DNA of 64,000 nt from Methylocystis echinoides. Its GTDB lineage: Bacteria; Pseudomonadota; Alphaproteobacteria; Rhizobiales; Beijerinckiaceae. The notes under the pieces were generated by a model. It did no database searches and had not been told where the DNA came from. It was given only the letters and a program-made list of their open reading frames with translations. Location of the stretch: assembly GCF_040687965.1 (NCBI RefSeq), contig NZ_CP156084.1:3596501-3660500 (forward strand). The letters run 5' to 3'. The position numbers were made by a program, and so were the translations under genes. Positions 1-9,456 of this stretch are shown in pieces; position 1 is the stretch's first letter, and every line of letters starts with the position of its first letter.

Positions 1-1
1 C

Positions 2-982
2 ATGTCGAACGACAAGCCTTTCACGCCGCCCGCCAAGCCGGGCCGCGGCCGCATCTATGATTCGATTACCCAAACCATTGGCGATACGCCGCTTGTGCGG
101 CTCGACCGCCTGGCCAAGCAAAAGGGCGTCAAAGCCAATCTCCTCGCCAAGCTCGAGTTTTTCAACCCGATCGCCAGCGTCAAGGACCGCATCGGCGTCG
201 CCATGATCGACGCGCTGGAGAAGGCCGGCAAGATCACCCCCGGCCAGTCCGTGCTGATCGAACCGACCTCCGGCAACACCGGCATTGCGCTCGCTTTCGT
301 GGCGGCGGCGCGCGGCTACCGGCTCATCCTCGTCATGCCCGAGTCGATGTCGATCGAGCGGCGCAAGATGCTGGCGCTTCTGGGCGCCGAACTCGTGCTG
401 ACGCCCGCGGCGCAGGGCATGAAGGGCGCGCTCGCCAAGGCCTCCGAACTCCTCGCCGAGACGCCCGGCGCGGTCATTCCGCAGCAGTTCGAAAATCCCG
501 CCAATCCCGAAATCCACCGCGTCACCACGGCCGAGGAAATCTGGAACGACGCCAACGGCCATGTCGATTATTTCGTTTCGGGAGTCGGCACGGGCGGCAC
601 CATCACCGGCGTCGGTCAGGTGCTGAAACAGCGTAACCCGTCGCTGCGCGTCGTGGCGGTGGAGCCCGAGGATTCAGCCGTGCTGTCCGGGCGGCCGCCG
701 GGACCGCACAAGATTCAGGGCATCGGCGCCGGCTTCGTGCCGCCGATCCTCGATCGCGGCGTCATCGACGAGATCGTGACGATCGGCAATCAGACGGCTT
801 TCGAAGCGGCGCGGCTCCTCGCCCGCGTCGAAGGCATTCCGGTCGGCATTTCCTCCGGCGCCGCCGTGGCCGCCGCGCTGGAAATCGCCAACCGGCCCGA
901 GGCCGAAGGCAAGAACATCGTGCTGATCATTCCGTCCTTCGCCGAGCGCTATCTGTCGACCGCGCTGTTCGAAGGGCTTTGA
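2..982 (+). CDS. cysK: Cysteine synthase A
   Basis: PLP-dependent O-acetylserine sulfhydrylase that makes cysteine from O-acetylserine and sulfide in the cytoplasm. The 326-residue protein is of normal length. The PLP lysine is K61 in NPIASVKDR, the substrate-binding TSGNTG loop is at residues 89-94, and the phosphate-binding GVGTGGT loop is near 195. The ATG lies at the very edge of the window, so its promoter is not visible. A terminator-like hairpin follows. CysM is a less likely alternative given the overall sequence. Confidence 0.95.
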   Translation: MSNDKPFTPPAKPGRGRIYDSITQTIGDTPLVRLDRLAKQKGVKANLLAKLEFFNPIASVKDRIGVAMIDALEKAGKITPGQSVLIEPTSGNTGIALAFVAAARGYRLILVMPESMSIERRKMLALLGAELVLTPAAQGMKGALAKASELLAETPGAVIPQQFENPANPEIHRVTTAEEIWNDANGHVDYFVSGVGTGGTITGVGQVLKQRNPSLRVVAVEPEDSAVLSGRPPGPHKIQGIGAGFVPPILDRGVIDEIVTIGNQTAFEAARLLARVEGIPVGISSGAAVAAALEIANRPEAEGKNIVLIIPSFAERYLSTALFEGL

Positions 983-1009
983 TAAACGGCCGCTGTAAAG
1001 CGCGCTAGC

Positions 1010-1064
1010 GCCCCTCCTGCTTCGAGACGCCGCCTTCGGCGGCGCCTCGGCATGAGGGGCTTTT
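1010..1064 (+). terminator. Rho-independent terminator after cysK
   Basis: Nested hairpin: outer arms GCCCCTC (1010-1016) and GAGGGGC (1054-1060), and an inner GAG-x-CGCCGCC stem closed by TTCG. TTTT follows at 1061-1064. The inner palindrome resembles the GC-rich intergenic palindromes seen elsewhere in this window, so it may be a repeat that also terminates transcription. Confidence 0.6.
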
Positions 1065-1103
1065 GCACCAGCGTGCGTCCTTGAAGGAAGAGGCCGCCTC
1101 GGA

Positions 1104-1451
1104 TTACTTCTTGGATTCCGCCGCAGCGAAGCCCTTGTCGCGCAGATAATGGCGGCCATAGGCGCCGGCGACATAGCCGACCGCGCAGATCACGAAATAG
1201 ACGACGATCAGAAAGCCGCCGCGCTGATTGGCGTTGTGGGCCTTCTCCAGCAGGCTGGTCAGCGCGCTTTGATCCATAAACTTGTCCGAGACGACGCCGC
1301 AGCCCACCGCCAGCAACGGCACCCACCAGGACGGCAGCCTGAACCATCCGAGCGCCACCGCCGCCGCGAAGGCGACGAGGCCGAAAAGTTGGACAAACTG
1401 GAGAAAGATTGACTGCGACACGAGCCCGATGAAACGGAGCAGTTTGAGCAT
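1104..1451 (-). CDS. Small membrane protein of unknown function
   Basis: 115 residues with about three hydrophobic segments: roughly 12-36, 42-56 and 78-100. The family is not recognised. The polar middle (residues 57-77) would form a loop. It is convergent with cysK and lies upstream of pyrB on the same strand-pair without overlap. The ATG at 1449-1451 is the only sensible start. It is probably an inner-membrane protein. Confidence 0.6.
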   Translation of the reverse strand: MLKLLRFIGLVSQSIFLQFVQLFGLVAFAAAVALGWFRLPSWWVPLLAVGCGVVSDKFMDQSALTSLLEKAHNANQRGGFLIVVYFVICAVGYVAGAYGRHYLRDKGFAAAESKK

Positions 1452-1494
1452 TTCGCACCCCTTTTGAGGTCCTTAGACCGGTTTTGGCGCGATC

Positions 1495-2439
1495 TTACAC
1501 ATTCGGGAGGTGCTGCGCGAGAGCCTCCAGAACGGCCATGCGGACGGCCACGCCCATCTCCACCTGCTCGCGGATCAGCGAGCGCGAGCTGTCCGCCACG
1601 GCGGAATCGATTTCGACGCCTCGGTTCATCGGACCGGGATGCATCACCAGGGCGCCCGGCGCCGCATAGGAGAGCTTTTCCTCGTCGAGCCCATAGAAGT
1701 GGAAATATTCCCGCGCGCTCGGCGTGAGCGCGCCCGACATGCGCTCGCGCTGCAAGCGCAGCATCATGACGATGTCGGCGCCGGCGAGGCCGCTGCGCAT
1801 ATCATGATGCACCTCGACCCCGAGCCGGCCGAGGCTGTCCGGCGCCAGCGTCGACGGGCCCACGACGCGCAGCCGTGCGCCCAGCGCCGACAGCAGCAGA
1901 ATATTCGAGCGCGCGACGCGGGAGTGCAGAATGTCGCCGCAGATTGCGACAACGAGCCCCTCGATGCGCCCCATGTTGCGGCGGATCGTCAAAGCGTCGA
2001 GCAGCGCCTGGGTCGGATGCTCATGGGCGCCGTCGCCGGCGTTCACCACCGAGCAATCGACCTTGCGCGCCAGAAGGTGGGCGGCCCCCGCCTGAGCATG
2101 GCGGACGACGATGATGTCCGGCCGCATGGCGTTGAGCGTCATCGCCGTATCGAGCAGCGTCTCGCCCTTGGATTCGGAGGAGCGCGCCACCGACATGTTC
2201 ATGACGTCGGCGCCGAGCCGCTTGCCCGCGATCTCGAAGGAGGCCTGGGTGCGGGTCGAGGGCTCGTAGAACAGATTGATTTGCGTGCGCCCGCGCAAAT
2301 TCGAGCGCTTCTTCTCAACCTGCCGCGAGACCTCGACCGCCTGCTCGGCCATGTCGAGCAGCGTCTCTATGTCCGGGCGCTTGAGCCCTTCGATGCCGAG
2401 GAGATGGCGGTGCGGAAAGGTTCTGGCGTCGGCCTGCAT
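1495..2439 (-). CDS. pyrB: Aspartate carbamoyltransferase catalytic subunit
   Basis: Second step of pyrimidine synthesis, joining carbamoyl phosphate and aspartate. With the ATG at 2437-2439 the protein has 314 residues, the usual length. Carbamoyl-phosphate signature residues [13 protein letters not shown] are present, as is HPTQALLD in the middle and HPGPMNRG near the C-terminus. The frame stays open further upstream, but those 66 residues are Arg-rich and unlike the family, so the internal start is preferred. No pyrC is adjacent in the window. Confidence 0.95.
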   Translation of the reverse strand: MQADARTFPHRHLLGIEGLKRPDIETLLDMAEQAVEVSRQVEKKRSNLRGRTQINLFYEPSTRTQASFEIAGKRLGADVMNMSVARSSESKGETLLDTAMTLNAMRPDIIVVRHAQAGAAHLLARKVDCSVVNAGDGAHEHPTQALLDALTIRRNMGRIEGLVVAICGDILHSRVARSNILLLSALGARLRVVGPSTLAPDSLGRLGVEVHHDMRSGLAGADIVMMLRLQRERMSGALTPSAREYFHFYGLDEEKLSYAAPGALVMHPGPMNRGVEIDSAVADSSRSLIREQVEMGVAVRMAVLEALAQHLPNV

Positions 2440-2576
2440 GGCGACGTCTATAGCAGTTTTGTCATGGGCCGCGACCTGCGGCGGGAAGAAATCTCCGCTT
2501 CGCCGCGCCAGACCTCGCGCGCGAGGCCGGGCACGACGGTTGCATCGTCGCGCCCGGCACGACCCACGCCTTGATT

Positions 2577-2595
2577 TATGCTCCATCCGAGCATA
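2577..2595. promoter_or_regulatory. Operator-like dyad, distal copy, upstream of nadA
   Basis: Perfect inverted repeat TATGCTC and GAGCATA separated by 5 bp (CATCC). It has the same arm sequence and spacing as the dyad at 2695-2721, about 120 bp nearer nadA. This suggests two binding sites for one dimeric repressor of NAD synthesis. NadQ-type regulators of alphaproteobacterial nad genes are the obvious candidate, but that assignment is inference. Confidence 0.5.
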
Positions 2596-2694
2596 TCTGG
2601 GCGTGAAGCCGGGGTTGCAGGCGCCGTCGCCTGTCATTAAGCTTCGGCTAATGGGAGCTCCGGGCGGCCGCCGCCTCGGGGTTTTTGTAGGACC

Positions 2695-2721
2695 CTCTTA
2701 TACTCAGAATGAGCATAAGAG
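2695..2721. promoter_or_regulatory. Operator-like dyad, proximal copy, upstream of nadA
   Basis: Arms CTCTTATACTCA (2695-2706) and TGAGCATAAGAG (2710-2721) flank GAA; they pair with one mismatch. The core TATRCTC-N5-GAGYATA equals the distal dyad. It lies 30 bp before the nadA ATG, overlapping the likely promoter or transcript start, as expected for a repressor site controlling nadA. Confidence 0.65.
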
Positions 2722-2751
2722 ACCGAGAAGGACAAGAAGGGCACGGGAGCC

Positions 2752-3825
2752 ATGACCTTCCCTACCGCCGAACTCGAACTTCCGCGCGCGCGGGAATGTG
2801 CGCCACAGCGCCGCTTTCCCACGCTGCCCCGCCCGAATCTCGACTGGACGCCGGAAGTCGAGGCCGCGACCGCTCATCTTTATGAGCGCGTCGCCAAGGT
2901 CATCCCGCCGGTCGAGTGGCCGTTCCACGCCCCTTATGTGAAGGCGATCAACGACCTCAAAAAGGCGCGCAACGCTGTGATCCTCGCGCATAATTACCAG
3001 ACGCCGGAAATCTATCACTGCGTTTCGGACTATATCGGCGACAGCCTCCAGCTCGCCAAGCTCGCGTCTCAGTCCGACGCCGACGTCATCGTGCAGGGCG
3101 GCGTCTACTTCATGGCCGAGACGTCGAAGATCCTCAATCCAGAGAAGACCGTCCTGATTCCCGACGCAAAAGCCGGCTGCTCGCTCGCCGCGTCGATTAC
3201 GGCCGCCGACATCCGCGCGTTGCGCCGCGAATATCCCGGCGTGCCGATCGTGGCTTACGTGAATACTTCCGCCGAGGTGAAGGCGGAGGTCGACATCTGC
3301 TGCACGTCGTCCAATGCGGTGAAGGTCGTCGAGAGCCTCGGCGTCGACCGCGTCATCATGGTTCCCGACCGCTTCCTGGCGCAGAACGTCGCCGCGCAGA
3401 CCAAGGTGAAAGTGATCGCCTGGCATGGGGCCTGCGAGGTTCACGAGCTTTTCACGGCGGAGGAAATTCTCGGTTTCAAGGCGGACCACCCCGGGCTGAA
3501 GGTGATCGCCCATCCCGAATGCCCGCGCGAGGTCGTGGAGGTTTCGGACTTCTCCGGCTCGACCGCGGCGATGATCGACTATGTGCGCAACACCAAGCCT
3601 GCGCGCGTGATGCTCGTCACCGAATGCTCCATGGCGGACAATATCGCGGCGGAGACGACGGGCACGCAATTCGTGCGGCCCTGCAATTTCTGCCCGCATA
3701 TGAAGCTTATCACTCTGCCGAAGATCCTCGACGCCTTGCTGCAGATTCGCGAGGAAGTGATCGTCGATCCGGCGACGGCGGCGCGCGCAAAGCGGAGCGT
3801 GCAGCGGATGATCGATCTGGGGTGA
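2752..3825 (+). CDS. nadA: Quinolinate synthase A
   Basis: [4Fe-4S] enzyme that condenses iminoaspartate with dihydroxyacetone phosphate to quinolinate. It has 357 residues. AHNYQTPE near residue 80, the GDSLQLA motif, and candidate cluster cysteines C143 (AGCSLA), C228 (GACEVHE) and C314 (CNFCPHMK) are visible. GGGAG precedes the ATG. It is the first gene of a nadA-DUF4202-nadB-nadC set and is preceded by two matching dyads, so it is probably repressed when NAD is plentiful. Confidence 0.96.
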   Translation: MTFPTAELELPRARECAPQRRFPTLPRPNLDWTPEVEAATAHLYERVAKVIPPVEWPFHAPYVKAINDLKKARNAVILAHNYQTPEIYHCVSDYIGDSLQLAKLASQSDADVIVQGGVYFMAETSKILNPEKTVLIPDAKAGCSLAASITAADIRALRREYPGVPIVAYVNTSAEVKAEVDICCTSSNAVKVVESLGVDRVIMVPDRFLAQNVAAQTKVKVIAWHGACEVHELFTAEEILGFKADHPGLKVIAHPECPREVVEVSDFSGSTAAMIDYVRNTKPARVMLVTECSMADNIAAETTGTQFVRPCNFCPHMKLITLPKILDALLQIREEVIVDPATAARAKRSVQRMIDLG

Positions 3826-4003
3826 ATGCCCCTTTCGTCCCTCCCCCACCAGAGGACGTCTACAAAGACGCCTCAGTTTGTTGACAAACCTGCGAGGCGG
3901 CCTCGTCGCGCGTCGCGCGCTCCTCGGATGAGGCCGAAGTGATCCAGGCAGACGCCTCTTCCCGCGAAAGCGGGGGGAGGGTTGGGGAGGGGATAAAAAA
4001 GAC
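3826..4003. repeat. Palindromic intergenic sequence between nadA and DUF4202 gene
   Basis: This 178-bp gap holds a GC-rich palindrome around 3892-3937 (GGCCTC ... GAGGCC arms around a CGCG-rich centre). A second CCCGC-GAAAG-CGGGG hairpin with GGGAGGGTTGGGGAGGGG lies at 3961-3992. The latter belongs to the same family as the repeats at 6207-6619. No gene is apparent. Confidence 0.5.
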
Positions 4004-4639
4004 ATGCCATCTAAAGACATGCCATCTCTCGTAGCCACCCTCGCCGAAATCGACGCCGCCAACGCCGAGGATCCCCGCAAGGTCGATGGCGAAGCCTTCG
4101 AGACCCTCTACGCCGAGCGCATGAGCGCGCGTCTCGCGGCGATCTATCCGGAGGCCTCCGATCTTTTGAAGATCGCCGCCCGGGCGCAGCATCTGCGCCG
4201 TTGGGAGATCCCACGCGCCGACTATCCCGAGGGACGCAAAGGCTACAACGACTGGCGGCGCGCCTGCCGCGCTCATCACGCCCGTCTCGCCGGGGACATC
4301 ATGCGCGCCCATGGCTACGACGAGGCGGCGATCGCCCATGTCGGCGCGCTGATCCGCAAGGAGCAGCTGAAGAAAGACAAGGAGTCGCAGGCCTTGGAGA
4401 ATGTCGCCGCGGTTGTCTTCCTGGAACATTACTTCGAGGACTTTCTCGCCAAATACGACGGCTATGACGACGAGAAGATCGTCGACATTCTCGGCAAGAC
4501 CCTGTGCAAAATGTCGCCCAAGGGGCATGCGGCGGCGCTCGCTTTGCCCCTGCCCGACCGCGCCCGCGCGCTCGTCTCGGCCGCCGTGGCGCGGGAGGCG
4601 GCGGCGCTCGAGCGACTCGCCGCCGTCTCGCTCGATTAG
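4004..4639 (+). CDS. DUF4202 family protein
   Basis: 211 residues, soluble, rich in Ala, Arg and Asp. It matches the DUF4202 pattern: conserved HLRRWEIPR near residue 64, YPEGRKGYNDWRR near 75, and VVFLEHYFEDF near 143. The biochemical role is unknown. It lies 178 bp after nadA and 3 bp before nadB, so it is probably co-transcribed with NAD synthesis genes. A second ATG lies five codons downstream (4019) because the GACATGCCATCT sequence is duplicated; either could be used. Confidence 0.8.
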   Translation: MPSKDMPSLVATLAEIDAANAEDPRKVDGEAFETLYAERMSARLAAIYPEASDLLKIAARAQHLRRWEIPRADYPEGRKGYNDWRRACRAHHARLAGDIMRAHGYDEAAIAHVGALIRKEQLKKDKESQALENVAAVVFLEHYFEDFLAKYDGYDDEKIVDILGKTLCKMSPKGHAAALALPLPDRARALVSAAVAREAAALERLAAVSLD

Positions 4640-4642
4640 CCG

Positions 4643-6187
4643 ATGCCGGGAATGCTTCCTCCTATCGTCATTGTCGGCGGCGGCCTCGCGGGCGTCTTCT
4701 GCGCGCTGAAGCTCGCGCCGCGCCCGGTCGCCATCCTGGCGCCAACGCCCGTTGGTTCGAGCGGCTCCTCTTACTGGGCGCAGGGCGGCATTGCGGCGGC
4801 CGTGGAGGAAGGCGATACGCCGGAGCGGCATGCCGACGACACCGTCGCGGCGGGCGCCGGGATCGTCGATCGCGAGGTCGCGCTCGGCATGGCGCGAGAG
4901 GCGCGCGACCGCGTCGAGGATCTCGCCGCGATGGGCGCGCCCTTCGACCGGCGCGACGGCGGCGCCTTCGCGCCCTCGCGCGAGGCCGCGCATTCGCACC
5001 GGCGCATCGTGCGGGTCATGGGCGACGCCGCCGGCCGCGCCATCATGGAGACGCTGGAGCGGGAGGTCGCGCGGATCCGTTCCGTCACTGTGGTCGACGG
5101 CTACTCGGCGCAGCAGATCATCATGCGCGGCCAGCGCGTCGTCGGCGTACGCGCTCGCCACGCCTCCGGCCGCCTCTGTGACATCCCCTGCTCGGCGCTG
5201 GTGCTGGCGACGGGCGGCGTCGGCCACTTGTATCGGCTCACCACCAATCCGGTCGAGGCGCGCGGCGTCGGCGTCGCCATGGCGGCGCGCGCCGGCGCGA
5301 TGATCGCCGACGCGGAGTTCGTGCAGTTTCACCCGACCGCCATCGACATCGACGCCGACCCGGCGCCGCTCGCGACCGAGGCGCTGCGCGGCGAAGGCGC
5401 GACCATCGTGGATCGCGACGGGCGGCGTTTCCTGCTCGACGTCGATCCCGCGGGGGAGTTGGCGCCGCGCGACATTGTCGCCCGCGGCGTCTTTGCGAGC
5501 ATCAAAGCCGGGCATGGCGCTTTCCTCGATGCGCGCGCCGCCGTAGGGGCTGAATTCCCCAGCCGCTTTCCGACGGTTTACGGAAGCTGCAGGGCGGCGG
5601 GCATCGACCCCGTGACTGAGCCCATCCCCATCGCGCCGGCGGCGCATTATCACATGGGCGGCGTCTGGACGGACCGGCGCGGGCGTACGAGTCTCGACGG
5701 CCTCTGGGCGATCGGCGAAGTCGCCTCGACGGGAGTGCATGGCGCGAACCGCCTCGCCTCCAATTCATTGCTGGAGGCGATTGTCTTCGGCGCGCGCGCC
5801 GCGGCCGACATCGCCGCATCGCCGCTGCCCGACGTCGATTTGCGCATCGCCGCGGATCGATCCGAGTCGCCCATTCACGACCGGGACTTCGCCGTGGTGG
5901 AGGAACTGCGCGACCTGATGTCCGCAAATGTCGGCGTCATCCGCGACGCCGCCGGTCTCGCCGGCGCGCTGAAAGCGATAAGGCGTCTCTCCGGGCGCAC
6001 CAGCGACATCGAAATTTCCAACATGCTGACGACCGCGCTGCTGATCGCAGCCTCCGCCTTCGCGCGGCCCGAGAGCAGAGGCGCGCAGTTTCGCGCCGAC
6101 TTCCCGCACGCCAATCCCGCCCTGGCGCATCGCTCGCGGCTGACGCTGGCGGACGCCTTGCGCATCGCGGACGAGGCAGGCGCGTGA
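4643..6187 (+). CDS. nadB: L-aspartate oxidase
   Basis: FAD enzyme that oxidises aspartate to iminoaspartate, the substrate of NadA. It has 514 residues with an N-terminal dinucleotide-binding GGGLAG motif near residue 9. The SSYWAQGGIAA segment near 38, HTHRRI-like AHSHRRIVR near 120, the catalytic region with FHPTA near 222 and the MGGVWTD/NRLASNSLLE flavin-binding motifs near 334 and 370 are visible. It starts 3 bp after the DUF4202 stop. Confidence 0.96.
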   Translation: MPGMLPPIVIVGGGLAGVFCALKLAPRPVAILAPTPVGSSGSSYWAQGGIAAAVEEGDTPERHADDTVAAGAGIVDREVALGMAREARDRVEDLAAMGAPFDRRDGGAFAPSREAAHSHRRIVRVMGDAAGRAIMETLEREVARIRSVTVVDGYSAQQIIMRGQRVVGVRARHASGRLCDIPCSALVLATGGVGHLYRLTTNPVEARGVGVAMAARAGAMIADAEFVQFHPTAIDIDADPAPLATEALRGEGATIVDRDGRRFLLDVDPAGELAPRDIVARGVFASIKAGHGAFLDARAAVGAEFPSRFPTVYGSCRAAGIDPVTEPIPIAPAAHYHMGGVWTDRRGRTSLDGLWAIGEVASTGVHGANRLASNSLLEAIVFGARAAADIAASPLPDVDLRIAADRSESPIHDRDFAVVEELRDLMSANVGVIRDAAGLAGALKAIRRLSGRTSDIEISNMLTTALLIAASAFARPESRGAQFRADFPHANPALAHRSRLTLADALRIADEAGA

Positions 6188-6206
6188 GAAGCCGGCGGCG
6201 CGAACC

Positions 6207-6619
6207 AATCCCTCCCCTTCACGGGGAGGGTGGGCCCGCGAAGCGGGGTCGGGTGGGGTAAGGCTGCATGGGCAAACAAAGATTGTCGACCCCCACCCCT
6301 AGCCCTTCCCCGCAAGGGGGCGGGACAGAGCGCCATCTGGGTGCAATCCAATTCCCTCCCCTTCACGGGGAGGGTGGGCCCGCGAAGCGCGGTCGGGTGG
6401 GGCAAGGCCGCATCGACAACAAAGATTGGCGACCCCCCACCCCTAACCCCTCCCCGCAAGGGGGGAGGGGGACAGAGCGCCATCTGGGTGCAATCCAAAT
6501 CCCTCCCCTTCACGGGGAGGGTGGCCCCGCGAAGCGGGGTCGGGTGGGGAAAGGCCGCATCGACAACAAAGATTGGCGACCCCCCACCCCTAACCCCTCC
6601 CCGCAAGGCGGGAGGGGAA
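6207..6619. repeat. Three head-to-tail copies of a bipartite palindromic repeat
   Basis: Three units of about 145, 147 and 122 bp start near 6207, 6351 and 6498. Each begins with the hairpin CCCTCCCC-TTCA-CGGGGAGGG, continues with GGTCGGGTGGGG and a spacer containing ACAAAGATTG, and ends with a CCCCTCCCCGCAAGG hairpin. Units 1 and 2 are joined to the next by GACAGAGCGCCATCTGGGTG. The units are nearly identical, so the amplification looks recent. They separate nadB from nadC by 464 bp. Confidence 0.85.
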
Positions 6620-6651
6620 TTATACCGTCATCGTTGCGAGGGCGCAGACTG

Positions 6652-7503
6652 ATGAGTTTCGATCTTCCCCCCTTTCTCGTCGAGGACGCCGTGCGCGCGG
6701 CGCTCAGCGAAGACCTCGGCCGCGCCGGGGACATCACGACCCAGGCGATCATTCCCGAGAGCGCGACCGCCCGCGCCGTCATCGCCGCGCGCGAGACGGG
6801 CGTCGTCGCCGGCCTGCCGCTTGCCCGCGCCGCCTTCGCGCAGGTTGATCCCGGCCTAAGCTTCGAAGCCTGGCTTGCCGATGGCGACGCCGCCGAGCCC
6901 GGCGCGGTTGTCGCGCGCATCGAGGGATCGGCGCGCGCCATTCTCTCGGCCGAGCGCGTCGCGTTGAACTATCTCGGCCGCCTCTCGGGAATCGCCTCGC
7001 TCACCGCGCTTTACGCGCAGCGCGTGGCCCACGCCAAGGCGCGCGTCTGCGACACCCGCAAGACCACGCCGCTGATGCGCGCCTTTGAAAAATACGCGGT
7101 GCGCTGCGGCGGCGGCTCCAATCACCGCTTCGGCCTCGACGACGCCGTGCTCATCAAGGACAATCACATCGCCGTCGCCGGCGGCGTGGCCCCTGCCCTG
7201 CGCGCCGCAAGAGCTTTCGTCGGCCACCTCACCAAGATCGAGATCGAGGTCGATACGCTCGATCAATTGCGCGAGGTTCTCGCCGAAGGCGCCGACGTCG
7301 TTCTGCTCGACAACATGGCCCCGGACCTTCTGCGCGAGGCCGTGGCGCTGGTCGACGGGCGCATGATCTGCGAAGCGTCTGGCGGCATTACGCTCGAGAC
7401 GGTCGCGGCCGTCGCCGAAACCGGCGTCGACCTGATTTCCGTCGGCGCGCTCACGCATTCGGCCCGCGTCCTCGACCTCGGGCTGGATATCGAGATCGCT
7501 TAA
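6652..7503 (+). CDS. nadC: Nicotinate-nucleotide pyrophosphorylase (carboxylating)
   Basis: Quinolinate phosphoribosyltransferase, the last step of this NAD branch, forming nicotinate mononucleotide. With the ATG at 6652 it has 283 residues, the normal size. [17 protein letters not shown] and IKDNHIA motifs lie between residues 135 and 175. The frame stays open another 128 codons upstream through the palindromic repeats; that extension encodes only repeat-derived sequence and is rejected. The stop codon overlaps the convergent deacetylase gene by 4 bp. Confidence 0.95.
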   Translation: MSFDLPPFLVEDAVRAALSEDLGRAGDITTQAIIPESATARAVIAARETGVVAGLPLARAAFAQVDPGLSFEAWLADGDAAEPGAVVARIEGSARAILSAERVALNYLGRLSGIASLTALYAQRVAHAKARVCDTRKTTPLMRAFEKYAVRCGGGSNHRFGLDDAVLIKDNHIAVAGGVAPALRAARAFVGHLTKIEIEVDTLDQLREVLAEGADVVLLDNMAPDLLREAVALVDGRMICEASGGITLETVAAVAETGVDLISVGALTHSARVLDLGLDIEIA

Positions 7504-8354
7504 GCTACGGCCTCACTGAGGCGCGCGAGCTTGAGCCCGCGCTGTTCGAGCATCTCGGGCAAACGCGGCGAGAGCAGGAAGGCGAGCTCCTGCTCGCGGG
7601 TGATCGTCACCGAGTCCTGCGCCTTGAGCTCCTCGTCGACATGGCCGGGATGGCACATGACCAAGTGACGGCGACCTGGCGCGCGCAGATAGGTTTCGAA
7701 GGTCTTGGCGTAATCCCTCCCCGGATGGAAATCGGAGAAGCCGGAGAAGCCGTCGTTGGTGGCGAAGCCGTGATGCTGCGCTGCGCGCTTGAGCCCCGCG
7801 GAGAGGCCCCGCACGGCGAGCGCCTTGCGCGCCTGAGCGCCGCGCAGCAGGATGCGGTGCAGCCCGTCGCCGGGGTTTCTGAGCCAGGCGCGACCGGCGA
7901 GTTTGCGGGCGGCCATGGCCTCGATCAGCGGGTCGCGTATGCCCGGGAGGCCATGCACATGCTGGTGGCCGTCCACGAAATCGGGCCGACGCTCCATGAC
8001 CGCCTCGAAGCGGTCGAACTGCCGGTCGATTTCGGCGCGTATCTCCTCGATGGGCAGCTTGCCGCGCATCGCCAGGCGGACCACTTTCGCGATCGGCGGG
8101 AACGTCCCCGTGGGCGCGAAGGCCGGCATGGGCCCGAGCGGGCGGCCGAGGGTGAGGTTGAAGTGGAGGCCGACATCGGCGTTTCGCGAATGGCGGAGCA
8201 GTTCGCGGCCCATCGCCGGCCAGCGCGGTCCGTTGACGAGCGCGGAGACCGCCGTCAGGCGCCCGGCGTCGAGCGCCTCCAGAATGCCGACGCTGACCCC
8301 ATGGGACAGCCCGTAATCATCCGCGCAAAGGGCGATGATCCGGTCTTTCGCCAT
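7500..8354 (-). CDS. ChbG/HpnK (YdjC) family carbohydrate deacetylase
   Basis: 284 residues starting at 8354 after a clean AGGAGG ribosome site. Metal-binding features of the YdjC fold are present: ADDYGLS near residue 10, GLHFNLT near 62, DGHQHVH near 128 and MCHPGHVD near 231. It probably deacetylates an N-acetylated sugar on a lipid or glycan. It is divergent from a polyprenyl-phosphate-type glycosyltransferase, so the two may act on one glycolipid. HpnK of hopanoid synthesis is a relative, but no other hpn gene is here, so that symbol is not given. Confidence 0.85.
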   Translation of the reverse strand: MAKDRIIALCADDYGLSHGVSVGILEALDAGRLTAVSALVNGPRWPAMGRELLRHSRNADVGLHFNLTLGRPLGPMPAFAPTGTFPPIAKVVRLAMRGKLPIEEIRAEIDRQFDRFEAVMERRPDFVDGHQHVHGLPGIRDPLIEAMAARKLAGRAWLRNPGDGLHRILLRGAQARKALAVRGLSAGLKRAAQHHGFATNDGFSGFSDFHPGRDYAKTFETYLRAPGRRHLVMCHPGHVDEELKAQDSVTITREQELAFLLSPRLPEMLEQRGLKLARLSEAVA

Positions 8355-8414
8355 TGCCCCAACCTCCTGTTTGCAGCCTATGCCGCGCCCCGATTTTCTG
8401 CTTGAAACGGCGAC

Positions 8415-9383
8415 ATGAACGACAGAACTCAGCCCCCCGATATATCGGTCGTCATCCCCGTGTTCAACGAGCGCGCGAATCTGCAGCCGCTCGCGGCCCG
8501 GCTTGTCCCGGCGCTGGAAGGCGCGGGAATCGCTTTCGAGGCCATTTTCGTCGACGACGGCTCGCAGGACGAGAGCTTGAGCGAATTGCGCGCGCTCTGC
8601 TCGGCGGAGCCGCGGTTTCGCGCTCTCTCCTTTTCGCGCAATTTCGGCAAGGAGGTCGCGATCGCCGCGGGCCTCGACGAAGCGCGCGGGCGCGCCGTGG
8701 TCATCATGGATTCCGATCTCCAGCACCCGCCGGAGGTCATCCCGCAGTTCATCGCCCGCTGGCGCGAAGGCTACAAGAACGTCTATGGCCAGCGCGTCGA
8801 CCGCGCCGCCGATCCGAAACTCCGCGCCATCCTGACGCGGCTCTTCTACAGAATCATCGACCGCTTCGGCGACGTGTCGCTGCCGCCGGGCGCGGGCGAC
8901 TTCCGGCTTCTCGACCGGCAGGCGGTCGACGCGCTCTTGTCGATGCGCGAGCGGGCGCGCTTCAACAAGGGCCTCTTCGCCTGGATCGGCTTCAAATCCA
9001 TCGGCGTGCCCTTCGAGGTCGAGAACCGGGCGAGCGGCGCCTCGAAATTCAATCTGCCGCGCCTCATGAGCTTCGCGCTCGACGGCATCATGTCCTTCTC
9101 GTCGATTCCCTTGAAGGTTTGGACCTATGTCGGCCTCGCCATCTCCTGTTTCGGGCTCGGCATGGCCGCCTATTACTGGGTCAGGACCATGCTCTTCGGC
9201 GTCGATACGCCGGGCTTCCCGACGCTCGTCGTGTCGATCGCCTTCTTCTCGGGCGTGCAACTCATCTCGCTCGGCGTCCTCGGCGAATATATCGCCCGCA
9301 TTTTCAACGAGGTGAAAGGCCGGCCGCTCTATCTCGTGGCCGAGCGGATCGAGGGCGGAAAGCGAGACGACGCGGCGGCTTGA
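8415..9383 (+). CDS. Family 2 glycosyltransferase, polyprenyl-phosphate sugar transferase type
   Basis: 322 residues. GT-A domain: PVFNE near residue 16, DDGSQDES near 49, the metal-binding MDSDLQHPPE near 98 and ARFNKGLFAWIG near 180. Two C-terminal transmembrane helices (about 235-258 and 268-292) follow, the layout of ArnC/GtrB/DPM1-like enzymes that load a sugar on undecaprenyl phosphate. It is divergent from the YdjC deacetylase with 60 bp between them, suggesting a shared glycolipid modification pathway. Confidence 0.85.
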   Translation: MNDRTQPPDISVVIPVFNERANLQPLAARLVPALEGAGIAFEAIFVDDGSQDESLSELRALCSAEPRFRALSFSRNFGKEVAIAAGLDEARGRAVVIMDSDLQHPPEVIPQFIARWREGYKNVYGQRVDRAADPKLRAILTRLFYRIIDRFGDVSLPPGAGDFRLLDRQAVDALLSMRERARFNKGLFAWIGFKSIGVPFEVENRASGASKFNLPRLMSFALDGIMSFSSIPLKVWTYVGLAISCFGLGMAAYYWVRTMLFGVDTPGFPTLVVSIAFFSGVQLISLGVLGEYIARIFNEVKGRPLYLVAERIEGGKRDDAAA

Positions 9384-9456
9384 GCGTTCGCCATTCGCCG
9401 CCTATCCTCGCGAGCTGCGTTCCTTTCAAAACGTTTGAGCCTCGCAAGGAGGAAAA

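Noticed and set aside
2440-2637. 66-codon extension of pyrB
   Set aside because: Arg-rich, not PyrB-like, and overlaps one of the nadA dyads; internal ATG 2439 fits family length.
3860-5740. 626-codon open frame antisense to DUF4202 and nadB
   Set aside because: Shadow of two well-supported genes; low-complexity Arg/Asp/Gly protein with no domain.
6207-6619. CRISPR array
   Set aside because: Units are about 145 bp, nearly identical throughout, with no unique spacers and no cas genes.
6268-6651. 128-codon N-terminal extension of nadC
   Set aside because: Encoded entirely by the palindromic repeats, with no resemblance to NadC; ATG 6652 gives the normal length.
7500-8354. Hopanoid gene hpnK
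   Set aside because: Family matches, but no other hopanoid genes are adjacent; only the broad YdjC family is claimed.
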